Source: Adineta ricciae
Taxonomy: Eukaryota; Rotifera; Eurotatoria; Adinetida; Adinetidae
Assembly: GCA_905250025.1 (NCBI GenBank)
Contig: CAJNOJ010000001.1
Location: 1,364,001 to 1,428,000 of the forward strand
Direction of reading: 5' to 3'
DNA length: 64,000 bases
The position numbers and the translations under genes are program-made. Numbering within the stretch: position 1 is the stretch's first letter; each line of letters opens with the position of its first letter. Below, in pieces: positions 37,059-47,906 of the stretch. Under the pieces are notes generated by a model. That model was not told the DNA's origin and did not search any database. It saw only the letters and a list, made by a program, of their open reading frames with translations.

Positions 37059-37934
37059 ATGAGCGACACCTATTTGAAAAGTTATATCTCTGTTATCCAT
37101 TATGGATTTCGTTTCTTTGAATATCTCCGCGTTGTCTTCTTTCATATTGAAATGGCTTCGATCATCAATCGATGTTTTTCCAATGCCAATTATGTTTTCT
37201 CAATGAAATGTATTCGTTCCATGTCAACTGATCATCATCGTCGTTTGATGCTAATGAACCTCCCTCAGATCGCATCACCAAATCTAATCCAAATGATGAA
37301 AAATATCTTTTCTCGAATGGTCATCAATGGCTCCTTCGATTCCACATTTGCAATCAAACCATTTTGCCAAGGCGCTCGACAAGCACTAATTATCGTTTCG
37401 CATCTGGTTGGCAACGGTCAATTTGATGATCTGCCTGGATTTGTCAGTCAAGAAGTAAAACTATCGCGAACCATGGATTACTGTAAGACATACTATTATT
37501 TAGGCTATTCATGAAGTCAAACAAAATTACATACAATTATCGCATCAACAACGACGACAAATACCTGTTGAAGACAATGAAATCATTTTCTCATATCCCT
37601 ATTCGATTGCCATGCCTTTCAATGAACAGACAAGTAAACAGCCTATTAAGCGTTTTTTACCATGATCGACACCGGAACGAATCTTTTAGATACGCGTATG
37701 ATTGAAATTTCCATGATTTTTCATATTCTCAAAGATCCAGATGCTTATCGAGAAGAAATAATGCAAAGTTCAGATGCTAGTGTGGCTGATTGGTTATCCA
37801 AATTACGGAAAATGCGTAATGAAATCATTGTTTGTAATTATAAATTTTTACGCGACACCAATCGCAATTCGACAGATAATAGTTGGATTATAACCGGTCT
37901 TAATCACTGGTTGCCCAACGAGTATTTTCATTAA
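37059..37934 (+). CDS. MAIP1: MAIP1-like mitochondrial protein
   Basis: Exons 37059-37454, 37504-37633, 37690-37934; 256 aa from the first ATG, or 225 aa from the ATG at 37152. I prefer 37152: MASIINRCFSNANYVFSMKC is a plausible matrix-targeting presequence, and the upstream ATG lies only 11 nt after a poly(A) signal. Motifs match vertebrate MAIP1/C2orf47: FCQGARQALIIVSHLVGNGQ, FDDLPGFVSQE, NEIIFSYPYSIAM, RMIEISMIFHIL, NYKFLRD, NSWIITGLNHW. MAIP1 binds the m-AAA protease of the inner membrane and controls EMRE assembly into the calcium uniporter. The first intron is only 49 nt. It lies 33 nt behind the hydrolase gene. Confidence 0.8.
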
Positions 37935-38086
37935 CAATAAATCTTGTAAAAAATGTCCTACTAAACAAACAACACATTTACCGTTGTCTAAAGATGTCAA
38001 CATCCGGTAACGGTTAGGTGCGATGGAAGAGTCAGGGCGTACAAAGGTAAAATAATTTATAAAGAATGATACAAAAAAATATCGAA

Positions 38087-40545
38087 TCAATTATAATAAG
38101 ATTGACGTCGATGGTCACGTTTCAATATTCGATTAAATGTTCGACGGAAATGTTTGTTTGAAAGCGCATATAAAAATGGATTTATTGTTGAATTGACATA
38201 GCCAAGCCATATCGTTACAGTTAGGAAGCGTTCGGACACGCACGAACCGCAGAAAGCGACGACCATGTAAAGAATAAAATATGGAAGAAAACATACAGTA
38301 AAGCCAAAGACAATAGCAAATAATTGTCGAAATGCTTTTTCTTGTTGATTCCACACCGTTGCCTGCTTCATCTTACTTGCTGAACGTGTACATTGATAAG
38401 AACTCGAATGTGGTATGATATTGGATGCCATGCTATTTCGAGCTAAACTATAACTCGACATGGCACGTTGTCTTCGACTTGTACTAGATGATGCAGATGA
38501 CGCGGATATTTTTCGCGTGTTTTCATATGGGTCAAGATTTGAATCAATTGTTAGCGCTGATGTTGCAGATGAAAAACACTGACATAGATTGAAGACGTTC
38601 GTTTTTGTTGTTGTAGCTGTAGACGCTCGCCTATTGTCAAATGAACAACGATGACAGACTAGCGTCGTTCGATGTGAAGCGGGATAATACTGATAAGAAT
38701 CACGATGATGCTTCGGGGAAAGATCCACCTGCTCATTGGTGTAGATGGGACATGTTGGACAGTTATACGAATGTTTAAAACATCGTTCGTCGACATTTAA
38801 ACGATATTTCGAGCCAGTACGATGAGATCGTGGCGTGGGCATTGGACTTAATGAGGAACGTGACCGTTCATGGTGAGCAAACCAAACTAATTCATCCTAA
38901 ATCGGAGATTTAGCCTGAAGACAAAGGATACATTTTAATTTACCTGAGCACAATGGTTTTTTTCAATGAATGGATAAGAAGTTTTCTTTGGTAGAGGTTG
39001 CGAAATGGACAGGTGTGAAGTAAGTATCGGACGATTTTTCTTTTCCTTGTAGTTGACTCTCAACGTTGGTGTATTATCATAATGATTTGTTGATATTGGT
39101 TTCGTCATGGCCAGCGTGTCAGCATCAATGAAATTGAACGATGTTGGACACAGTTGTTTGTCAGTATCACATATTGCTATTGTTACTGGTATACGAGAAT
39201 TCTTTCGTTGTGAATGCAATTTACACGTATTTGGGGAGTCACTCGTTGACCTACTCGAGTATCTTTGCAAGAGTGCGTTTTTGTAACGTCGCTTGATTTC
39301 AAAATACATTCGACCGTTCAGTGACATTAAAACTAGCAAGGGTAAGTAAAAATTGATGATTGCAGTCGAAACTTTAAACACCTTTGAGTGCGTATACTCG
39401 GGTTCACATTTTGTCGACTAAACAGCGGATTTTCGACTACATTCATTCTTAGAATTGTTTACTTACGTCGATATATCTTGTGTCATGATTAACTAAACGA
39501 TGCCAACCAAAGATTGGAATAACCCAAAGAACTGACAAGCCCCACGCCAAACCGATGAGGAAAAGAGCACGCGTACGCGTTCGTTTACCGAGATATTGTA
39601 GTGGGGATGTGATTGACCAGTAACGATCCAAACTTAACGTGAGTAGATTAAATATCGATGCCGTTGAGGCAGTAAAATCAACGGACAACCAAATCTGACA
39701 AAGAAGAAGACCTAAACAAGATATACAAGATTAATCCAATGTTGTTCTCTTTATGTTAATTTGCGACGTTTCGATGAATCCTTTTAGACAAAACAACATG
39801 AATGTACTTTCACCAAACAAATATCTTCCATCTCAATAAGTAGAACATCAGACAATCACATACTCAAACGGATGGTGTTTCTCCTCCGCAGAAGTCACTT
39901 CAGTTTTCGCAGATTTCATCCTTGTTTATATTTGTTTGTTCTATATAATTCATCGCTAATTAGTAGGAAGAAACGATTATGAAAGTATAGACAGTATGGA
40001 ACTGACAGGAAGTATGTATACATTCAAATAACGTACCCATATTCCAGTTTTCCATAATTGCATAGATTCCAGCGATAGGCATAACAAAACAACCCACAAT
40101 TAAGTCAGCAGTGGCAAGACTGAGTATAAACAAGTTGCCGACCTAAATGAAATCAAGCGAAGTCTTTATGCAGTGGTGATCAAAACGAAACAACACTTGA
40201 ATGTTATTTTTTCTCCTAATCCTAAGCTTATCATAGAGTACTTACTGTTCGTATGCGACGAAATGTAATTAGAACAAGAAGATTACCCGTTATGGTTAAT
40301 AAACAAAGGCAAGCACAAATCAATCCCAAACTGATTTTGAGTATGAGACTTGAATATTGGAAATGTGTCACGATATCAATAGTAGTACTACGATTCGTGT
40401 TTCGTTGCACGATTTCCGTTAGATCGATCTCGGTCATATCATTCAATGGATATGCCTGAATATCAGGACTGACAGACGAGTAGAGACTCTGCTGTTGTTG
40501 TTGAAGCAGATTTTCGTTAACCGGATAGCTGTCGATACTACTCAT
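38087..40545 (-). CDS. Histamine-H1-like aminergic GPCR
   Basis: Seven-transmembrane class A receptor. Five minus-strand exons: 40246-40545, 40037-40142, 39467-39711, 38944-39417, 38087-38896; 644 aa. N-terminus is Gln-rich with Asn sites. TM1 has TGNLLVLITF, TM2 LSLATADLIVG, TM3 WLSVDFTASTASIF with the amine-binding Asp (about 147), then DRYWSI, TM4 WVIPIFGW, TM5 TAIINFYLPLLVLM, TM6 FGFTVCFLPYFILYMVVAFC, TM7 IWLGYVNSTINPFLYAL. The TM3, TM6 and TM7 stretches match vertebrate histamine H1 receptors better than muscarinic or dopamine ones in my reading, but muscarinic-like is the alternative. The third intracellular loop is very long (about 300 residues) and Ser/Thr-rich. Introns between TMs are 80-325 nt. 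Confidence 0.87.
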
Positions 40546-41946
40546 AGGCGATAGGATATAAAATAATAAAATAGTTTCAAGCGAATAATTACATTATTTT
40601 AACTGAAGAAGATTATCGACAGTAGTACGAAAAAAGAAGAAAGCACAGGTTGAGTTTTGTTATTGAAAAAGGAAGTGTCGGAAGGAGACAGAAAGAGAGC
40701 GAGGAGGAAAAAAAAGAGAAACTCAGCTGCGAATATGGAAACGGAGAAAAAAACGATGATAGTTTTTGTTTAAATAATCATGACAAGCAAATGTGTTCCT
40801 GCACAAGTCTACGGTACTCAGTATCTTTAAGAGGTGAATGGAAAACACGATGTGTTGAATGTGATAAAACTTGTTGCTAAAAGCGGCAAATTTAACGACA
40901 ACGATCAGATGGAAAGTTCCTCTAGTCATGAAGAAGAACAGACGTCTCTCACGAAAATTTTGAATACGATTAGGTAAAATGACGTGGGCGTTACAGACTC
41001 ATTTATTGAGGCGCGATGAAGAAAAAGAAATCATGATTGCAGTTTTTGACAAATGATGTACATCTGTTTCTAGTTCTCAGATAAACGAGAAAAAAAACTC
41101 GTCAATGACATCCTTGTTTCTTTGCTTAGTTTTTATGTGTGTAAGTAGTCGTTTGTCGCATAGACAAAGTACACAAACGGATGGAAAGGACATTATTTAT
41201 CTTTAATGTTTCATCAAAATCTATTTGAACAAGCTGATGTGTTGTAAAATGTTAATTAAATATGTTGTACAGATCCGTCGAGAAAAATACACACACAACA
41301 ATGACTATTAGATCAAACACTCAGGAAAGGCTTCTAATGAACTTACACTAAGAGGAATTTCAATACGAAAGCGATTCTTCCCTTCTTCTTTTTCTTCATT
41401 TCGACACTTTATGAACATATTTGTGTTAATGATGGGCAATTCGGCAAGTCCGTTCGTATAGACTATCTGACACGACAGACTCAACTGGTGTTCTCTTCTA
41501 TTTCTTTCGCAATAAGATCCCTGATTATGTACCTGTCGTGTGATAATCATATGTTATCTGATATATAATTCATTAAGCATAATTATAATCAACATCACAT
41601 TATTCTCGCTATCTATTTTTGATGAATTCCTATTGGCTGTATGCCTGTAAAATGCAAAGCAGCACAAGATTTTTATGTTCTTTGATTATCTAATCACAAC
41701 AGTACGTCGGTAGTACAAAAAAAGAATTATACGGATGACATGTCTGACTTTGTTTTTCGCAACAAGTTCCGTAAGTCTTATGATGTACTGCTCTCATGTG
41801 GAACTAAGTAAACTTTTCAACGAGACTAACAATGTAAGGTTGAAATGACATAAGACAATGTTTACTAAAACAACTTTCGTATGAAGGTTCGACTTACAAG
41901 GGATTAATGAACATGAGAAAATAAAACAGTATGCATAACACATTAC
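40546..41946. other. Intergenic; one possible orphan exon
   Basis: Upstream region of the GPCR. A minus-strand open stretch at about 41345-41500 ends at a good donor (GTAAGT) and is hydrophilic, Cys/Glu-rich; it might be an exon of a gene I cannot assemble. Otherwise nothing supported. Confidence 0.4.
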
Positions 41947-42108
41947 CGTTCTCAGATGACGATTAGTTCGTAAAGCATAGATTACAATTGTGTTGCCGAT
42001 AATCGTTAGAATAGCCAGACTGGACATGATTGTTGCCCAAACGATCGTGTAAATTATCGTGAAAACGTCTGGTAAAGTTTGATTCATAGTCTGGTTCGTG
42101 CTGATCAT
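41947..42108 (-). pseudogene. Orphan first exon of a second class A GPCR
   Basis: 54 codons from ATG (42106-42108): a short glycosylatable N-terminus (STNQTMNQT) followed by a TM1-like segment ending GNTIVIYALRTNRHLRT and a donor GTAATG at the same place as the TM1 exon of the neighbouring histamine-like receptor. I searched 40,550-41,946 on the minus strand by eye and found no TM2-TM7 exons, so this is either a truncated remnant or an exon with a very distant partner. Confidence 0.55.
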
Positions 42109-44062
42109 TTTTATAGAAGTCAAATCTGAAATTGCCTACCCACATAGCATAAGAAATCGTTGTAATCTTCGCAAGAATTCTCTCAGTGTGATAGAAAGGG
42201 TCCGATTACCATTATTCTGAAGCATACGACCGACATTTTAGTCATCACATCATTCAGAAAAACATCAGAATTCATCAGACAAATGGGTTTCAGTTCTATC
42301 ATGTGTCAGCAAGTAAAACTCATGACACATGGTAATTAATCATGGTTTTGACTATGCTATCACCTCTGATAGTCGTTCGAAAGGCAAAAGAAAAGATGAA
42401 AAGCAAAACTTTATGGGCCCATTTATCTCTCTTCAGACAAAAGAAAAACCATTCATTATATATTGAGAATGAAAAATCAGATCTACTCACTCGACAACTA
42501 ATCGACGAGAAGTTACAGAAGTTCGATTCGACATGAAAAGAAAACAAATCGCCGAGTCAAACGATAATGCGCTTTTTTTTTCGATCAATCATTTCCTTTT
42601 TCTTGTGTTCTTTCTTCTTCAATAGTTGCCAGTCTGTAATTTTCTGCGTCGACTCGATAATGATAATGATGGCATTCTCTTTTCTCTTCTTTTTTCAAAC
42701 ACGCTACAAAATTTTATTTCTAACACAAATCAACTGAAAGCTTTCATCTTGAAAAATCTGTTACCACTTGTTTCCTCCCCTTACCTAACAAACGAACGAA
42801 CGAAAACAGGCACCAGTTGTATACATAAGTCGCTTCTTTGTGATATCTAAATAACACTGATTTGTTTATTCAATCGTCTATTGACGTTGAAATCGTATGG
42901 AGAAAAACTTGATTGATCAACTTCTCAGATAACACATTCCCATCTAATAGAAATATTCCCTATGCTACCGAATCTCTCAAAGCAAGTTATTTGTCAATCA
43001 ACTGATACCTAAGCACTTGATGTAAATGGTATGTCAACATCATCGAAAACAAAACGTGCGACGTACAAAATTCAGATGACGCGTTCGAAAACATCAATAG
43101 ACAGACCTCATTTCACTCCCGAGATGAAACAGTATACGATTCCCATTGATTATTTAGGATCGTAATGTATGTCGCCTACACATGCACTTGATTGCACGGA
43201 TACACTCAAAATATCTTCCAGATTCGAATTAACACAAGAGCTCCTAATGTATTTGGATTAGAATCATGACTTCGCCGTTTTATGCATGCCTATATGAACT
43301 AAAACTCGATGAGAGGATGTTGTTTTTCTCGCCACATCGAAGAAAATGTTCTTGTTTTCTATTTATGAAGTGCGTGCTATCGAAAAAACTCATCTTAATC
43401 TCTCGAGCATTCCCAATGATCGAAATCTTTTGTAAATGTCTGCTTGATGTTTCACAGCGTGAGAAAAATCCATTTTCTATGTGGGAGTTCAGTGATTACT
43501 AGCAAAACAGGCGCATTAGTCAATAATTTTAATCAATAATATGTGCATGAACACTCTGCGAGATATATTTTGTCCAGGGATAGTATCAACCTGTGAATTT
43601 TCTATGTCAGATGACGACATTGATTCATTTTCAACATCATAGCTAATCTAAACAGGAAGAGGAGGCGGAAATTGAAAATGAATATCATGTTCAAATATAC
43701 AAATTGAACTTATATTAGATTTTACATCTCTACTCTCCATTTATCCGCGCTCGGACTTCTCATTATTTATACATCTAGAAAGATTTTTGTCAGGAGTTCG
43801 TCTTGTTCCACTTAGACTAAACATGTTAACTAGTGACAAAATTACTGTTGACATGGGGATGAAACACATTTATTGCACTGGAAATAATCTTTCCACTATT
43901 CGGTCGAATGCATAAAAAAGACGATCTGAATAAATTTATCATTTTGTCTCGTGTAAATGCGCGGGACGGAATGATACCAAGATATTTTTCGTAATGGAAA
44001 TGCAAATTCTTTTTTTATCAAATAAATGGAAAAAAAACACGAAGAGCCAGTAGAAGTTTTGT
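42109..44062. other. 2 kb with no gene seen
   Basis: AT-rich. Open frames (42342-42536, 42626-42850 and 43266-43502 plus; 42320-42547 minus) are short, lack motifs and have no splice partners. Confidence 0.45.
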
Positions 44063-45464
44063 CTATAAGTTTGATATATGAGCTAGATTATCAACAATCA
44101 CAGCCATATGCTTGAGCTTTACACACAGATAAACATGCATCAAGATCAGAAATCCAAGCCTGGAAGGAAATATTCAAACGTTACTATGTATGAAGAAACA
44201 CTGATACTCACAAAAAGAGAGCGATGCATATGAGTTTATCTGAAGTAGTCGATCCGGCTGGAACGTCATTTAGAACCACTGGTACTAGTAGATTGTCTGG
44301 CCGACTTGAAAGGCTCATTCGTCGGACGTTTTCAGTCGGCGAAACAGGCACTATAGTTTCATTTCGACTCAGACGACGTTGTTCTGGAATTTGGTAGAAA
44401 TAAAAGTAGTCTGAATGAGTTTTCTAAGTTTTCATCTTTACCTATTTTAAAATTTGAAATGAGATCGAGGCGGTTATCTAAACGAGGGAAAAGATTTCCT
44501 TTTTGTTTCTCGATCTTTTTTAGTACACTACTTAGATCCTTTAAACCTTCCAGTGATGCGGAGTACGCATTTCGTTCAATAATTTCTAAACAGCAATAAT
44601 CCCAAAAGTCTTCATCGAGAAAAGAACGACAGTTTTCGAATACAAACGTTTTATAAATCCCATCACTGCTTTGTTGTACACGATATGTGCAGTAACACAT
44701 AGCTTCGTTGTCGTTATCGATGTTTGAACAAGACAAAAACGTATTATCAATGAAAATGTGTCACTAAATTTGACACCTTCGTTAGACACTTCAGTCTCGA
44801 CCATATAGTGCGAACCGGATACTTCATGAAAGAGTATCTAAAAAAGTACACCTCTCAATGGAATTGATTACGTTCGATATCGGCCTTACTTGTCTTTCTC
44901 GAGTACAGATCGTGCCTTTGCCAATGAAAGTCGATTCATATGGGACTTTATAGTTTAACATTCGTTCTCTATAGTTTGTCGCTGGATTTTTCGCCCATTC
45001 AGTGGCGGTATCATCTAAATGAAAAAGAAAACGATGAATCAAATTTTGGTATATATTTGTAACCATAGAATCGCTGAGCTCGTCGATATGTTCGCACGAA
45101 TTCGTTCGAGCCGAAGATTAAGTCGAATAGTTTGTCTACGGTAATTTCGTAATTTCTTTCGATGAGCTCTTTTTCATGATGTGTTTCACAAGGACACCGA
45201 TTCCGGTAGAGAACTGGCTGGTCAGTTGGTATCAAAAGACCATTCGATTGAAATGCATCGTTTGACGGAACGGGGATTTCCTTCGGACGCAATGAATTCT
45301 TATCTTTTTTCTTCGTTTTTGTTGAACGATGCAAAACTTCACCCAACGATTTACTTTGTTCGCTGTCAACTAAAAGGGCCTAAAGGACAAATCGATTGGA
45401 TTTCATTCAATATTTGTCCTACTTGAGATTTTGATCGCGAACGTTTCTTCAACGAAAAAGCCAT
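44063..45464 (-). CDS. VASt-domain membrane protein (GRAMD1/Aster-like), one frameshift
   Basis: Six exons: 45423-45464, 45064-45379, 44890-45014, 44442-44837, 44212-44383, 44063-44159. The product (about 382 aa if the frame is kept) has a basic N-terminus, a VASt domain (YEITVDKLFDLIFGSNEFVR, GTICTRER, YMVETEVSNEGVKFSDTF, GIYKTFVFENC), a linker, then a transmembrane segment (ICIALFLLGFLILMHVYLCV) near the C-terminus. Aster proteins hold the ER to the plasma membrane and move sterol. Here no GRAM domain precedes VASt: exon 1 starts directly at ATG with only 14 codons. Exon 4 is one base short: its two halves are in different frames, changing at an A5 run on the plus strand (44735-44739). Either a sequencing error or an inactivating deletion. 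Confidence 0.78.
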
Positions 45465-46173
45465 CTGGAGATAAAATAACTGAGTTTAACCAAAAAAAAC
45501 CGGTTGCTATTGAGCGTTTATTGACATACAAGTCAGAGCTGTTTGGTCATGTGTGCGTTTTTTTTTACTTCGACAGCGAGTAAAGAAAAAAACACATACT
45601 GCCGCTACTTGTGTACGTCAGAAGTAGGGATGCATGTTACTGTTATAAAACGCTCTAAGTCAGTCAATCAGTATTATATACAACGAAGAAAGAAAGAAAA
45701 AAAAATGGAATTTAACTATTGAATCATTATTTACGAGAGAATTGCAACGTATAATGAAAAATATTTATTTGAAGGAATGATCAACGAAGAAATAACAAGA
45801 AAACTATTATGGGGAATGTAGTGACACAACATTTTCTGCATTTGAGGGTTGTTTGCTTAGTAACATCCGTATATATCGAACATTTCGATTATTCTCGTCG
45901 GCTGACATGTATCGATACGGAAGGACGATGTTTTCAACATCATTAAACAAGCATTGGAAACACGAAAGAAGTTTCTAAAGTAACCTGAAGCAGACCGAGT
46001 TGACATTTTAATATAGTTTCATTTGAAAGGATCAATATTGTTATATGTTATAGAATAGTGACGGTTAAATATTCATTTTATTAACAACAAGAATGTTTCG
46101 CCAGGAGATTCTAGAATGAATCGGGTGCATTTCAAGCGTGGGTGAATGACTGCAGACACGGTCGATGTTGCCG
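45465..46173. other. Spacer, no gene seen
   Basis: Between two minus-strand genes. AT-rich with A/T homopolymers. No GRAM-domain exon found here for the adjoining VASt gene. Confidence 0.45.
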
Positions 46174-47674
46174 TTAAGCATAAATCACTTCGCGAAAGTA
46201 TCGAAAAACATTGGGGTCTGTATGACCGATGAGAAATCGATTAGAATCAATGCGTTGAAATGGATCGAAACACGTTTGAGGTGCTAAGACATTGAAAAGT
46301 ATTGAGCGATTTTGTAGATGATGACGAGCAGAAGGTTCGTCCGTTCCTTTCGAATTCGGATTCGAGTAATCGATGAATTGATTCATCACGGAAACATCAT
46401 CTGTCATGGCAAATATTGATTTAAATATCGTTTTTCTTCAACAACAAGCCCTTTGACATAATACGAAAGATCACGCCATCGACCGTATTCATGCCCAAAC
46501 GAATCTTCATCAGCTTTGCCACCCCGACGAATATACAAACCAGCTAGATCTGCAAAGGGATTCCTCACATTCGGTAAAGAATATTTCTCGACCAGATAAT
46601 TCTACCAATACTCGGCTAAGAATCTATGAGAGATTTTGATTCGTGGCGCATTTCGCGACGTGAAAAATAAGACGAACATATAACGAATAAATCAACCGAA
46701 AACATAATCTTTCCAAGTTAAAACGTATTTACCATGATTTGGTAAGAGATCGGACGAAAATGCATCGGGACGATTTCGATCGGTCCATTGTCCGATAGTA
46801 ACATTTCCCGCTGCGTAGATATGTTCATTCGAATGATTCGATAGAATTTCTACTGGAGAGTCGTATGTTGCCTTCGAGTTCTTTCGATCAAATAACCACT
46901 TTCGAATGGTACATGATGATAAACGTATTTACAATACTCGTTGGAATATATAATATGAGCGCCGTTATTCGCACCACGTAAATGTAAACCATCACTACGC
47001 CTGACTTGACGCCGTTGTCGGAATCGTTCACGTATTGCTCTGCTGACGTTCGTACTGGAATTATCGATATATGCTGGATAGATGGAGAATGGAAGAAAAT
47101 CGTCATGCTGATACAGAACGAACATTGATCGTGCTCGGCAGATATTGATAATATTATCAAAGGTTGGGGATGAGTTTTGATATCGATGTATGCTGGCAAG
47201 CTGTTTCTTTGTTAAATAAGCCAGCACCTCGCGTTCGGCAACTCGATTCCAGCGAACATCATAGTGTTTATCTAACCATAAGATCGGGAAAGAAGCTTAA
47301 CGAAACCTATACTCATTGTAAGACAAAAGCTCTGTTACATATTCACGTCGTGCTGCGGGTCTATCAAGCTCACTTGGAGAACGTCTGAAATCGGAAGATA
47401 TTCAACATTTCCTTTCAGCAATCGGACAACATTGTGTTCTCTATTGCGAATAGTATTACAAAGCGCATAGTTGACTAACCTGATGTGAGGAAGTTGTATT
47501 CGAAGAAGTTCATCTTGCATCGGTGCAGTAACATCGTTTGTGGTATGCTGGTATGAAAACAATGGTCTATCGCGATGGGCTCGATCCTTGTTCGATAGCG
47601 ATGGTTTTGATAAATATGCCAATTGTTTGATAATTATGAAAATAAGCAAGCTAAGATGAATTACAATGAGAAGA
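46174..47674 (-). pseudogene. Golgi fucosyltransferase-like gene, disrupted
   Basis: Exons 47480-47674, 47347-47384, 46733-47271 and 46174-46615; the first coding exon was not found. The N-terminus is a type II signal anchor (LLIVIHLSLLIFIIIKQ) followed by a stem, as in Golgi glycosyltransferases. The C-terminal part has LYIRRGGKADEDSF, a W/Y-rich stretch, and FAMTDDVSVMNQF, resembling the HxRRxDK and TDD motifs of GT-B fucosyltransferases (GT23/O-fucosyltransferase-like). Three lesions: a one-base loss near 46882-46884, an in-frame TAG at 46602-46604 (after EYW), and a one-base loss near 46431-46435. With one base added at each shift, all exon phases close, so the intron structure is intact and decay is recent. 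Family assignment is tentative. Confidence 0.62.
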
Positions 47675-47906
47675 CTAGAAAAGACTGGTTGTCCGAAGAA
47701 ACATTACACTAGCATGAAATGTATCTACCAACGAGAAAAAACATTCAACTTTTTATTCTTTGTCTGTTTTGCATCGAACAGATGAGTGAAAGGTTTTACT
47801 TTCGCTTCAAATGAATCAGATTAATGTTGTCTTCTTCTTTCATTTATTCGAGCTATATATATATATATTTGAATCTGACACATAGGAAAAGTTAAACAGA
47901 TAGAGT

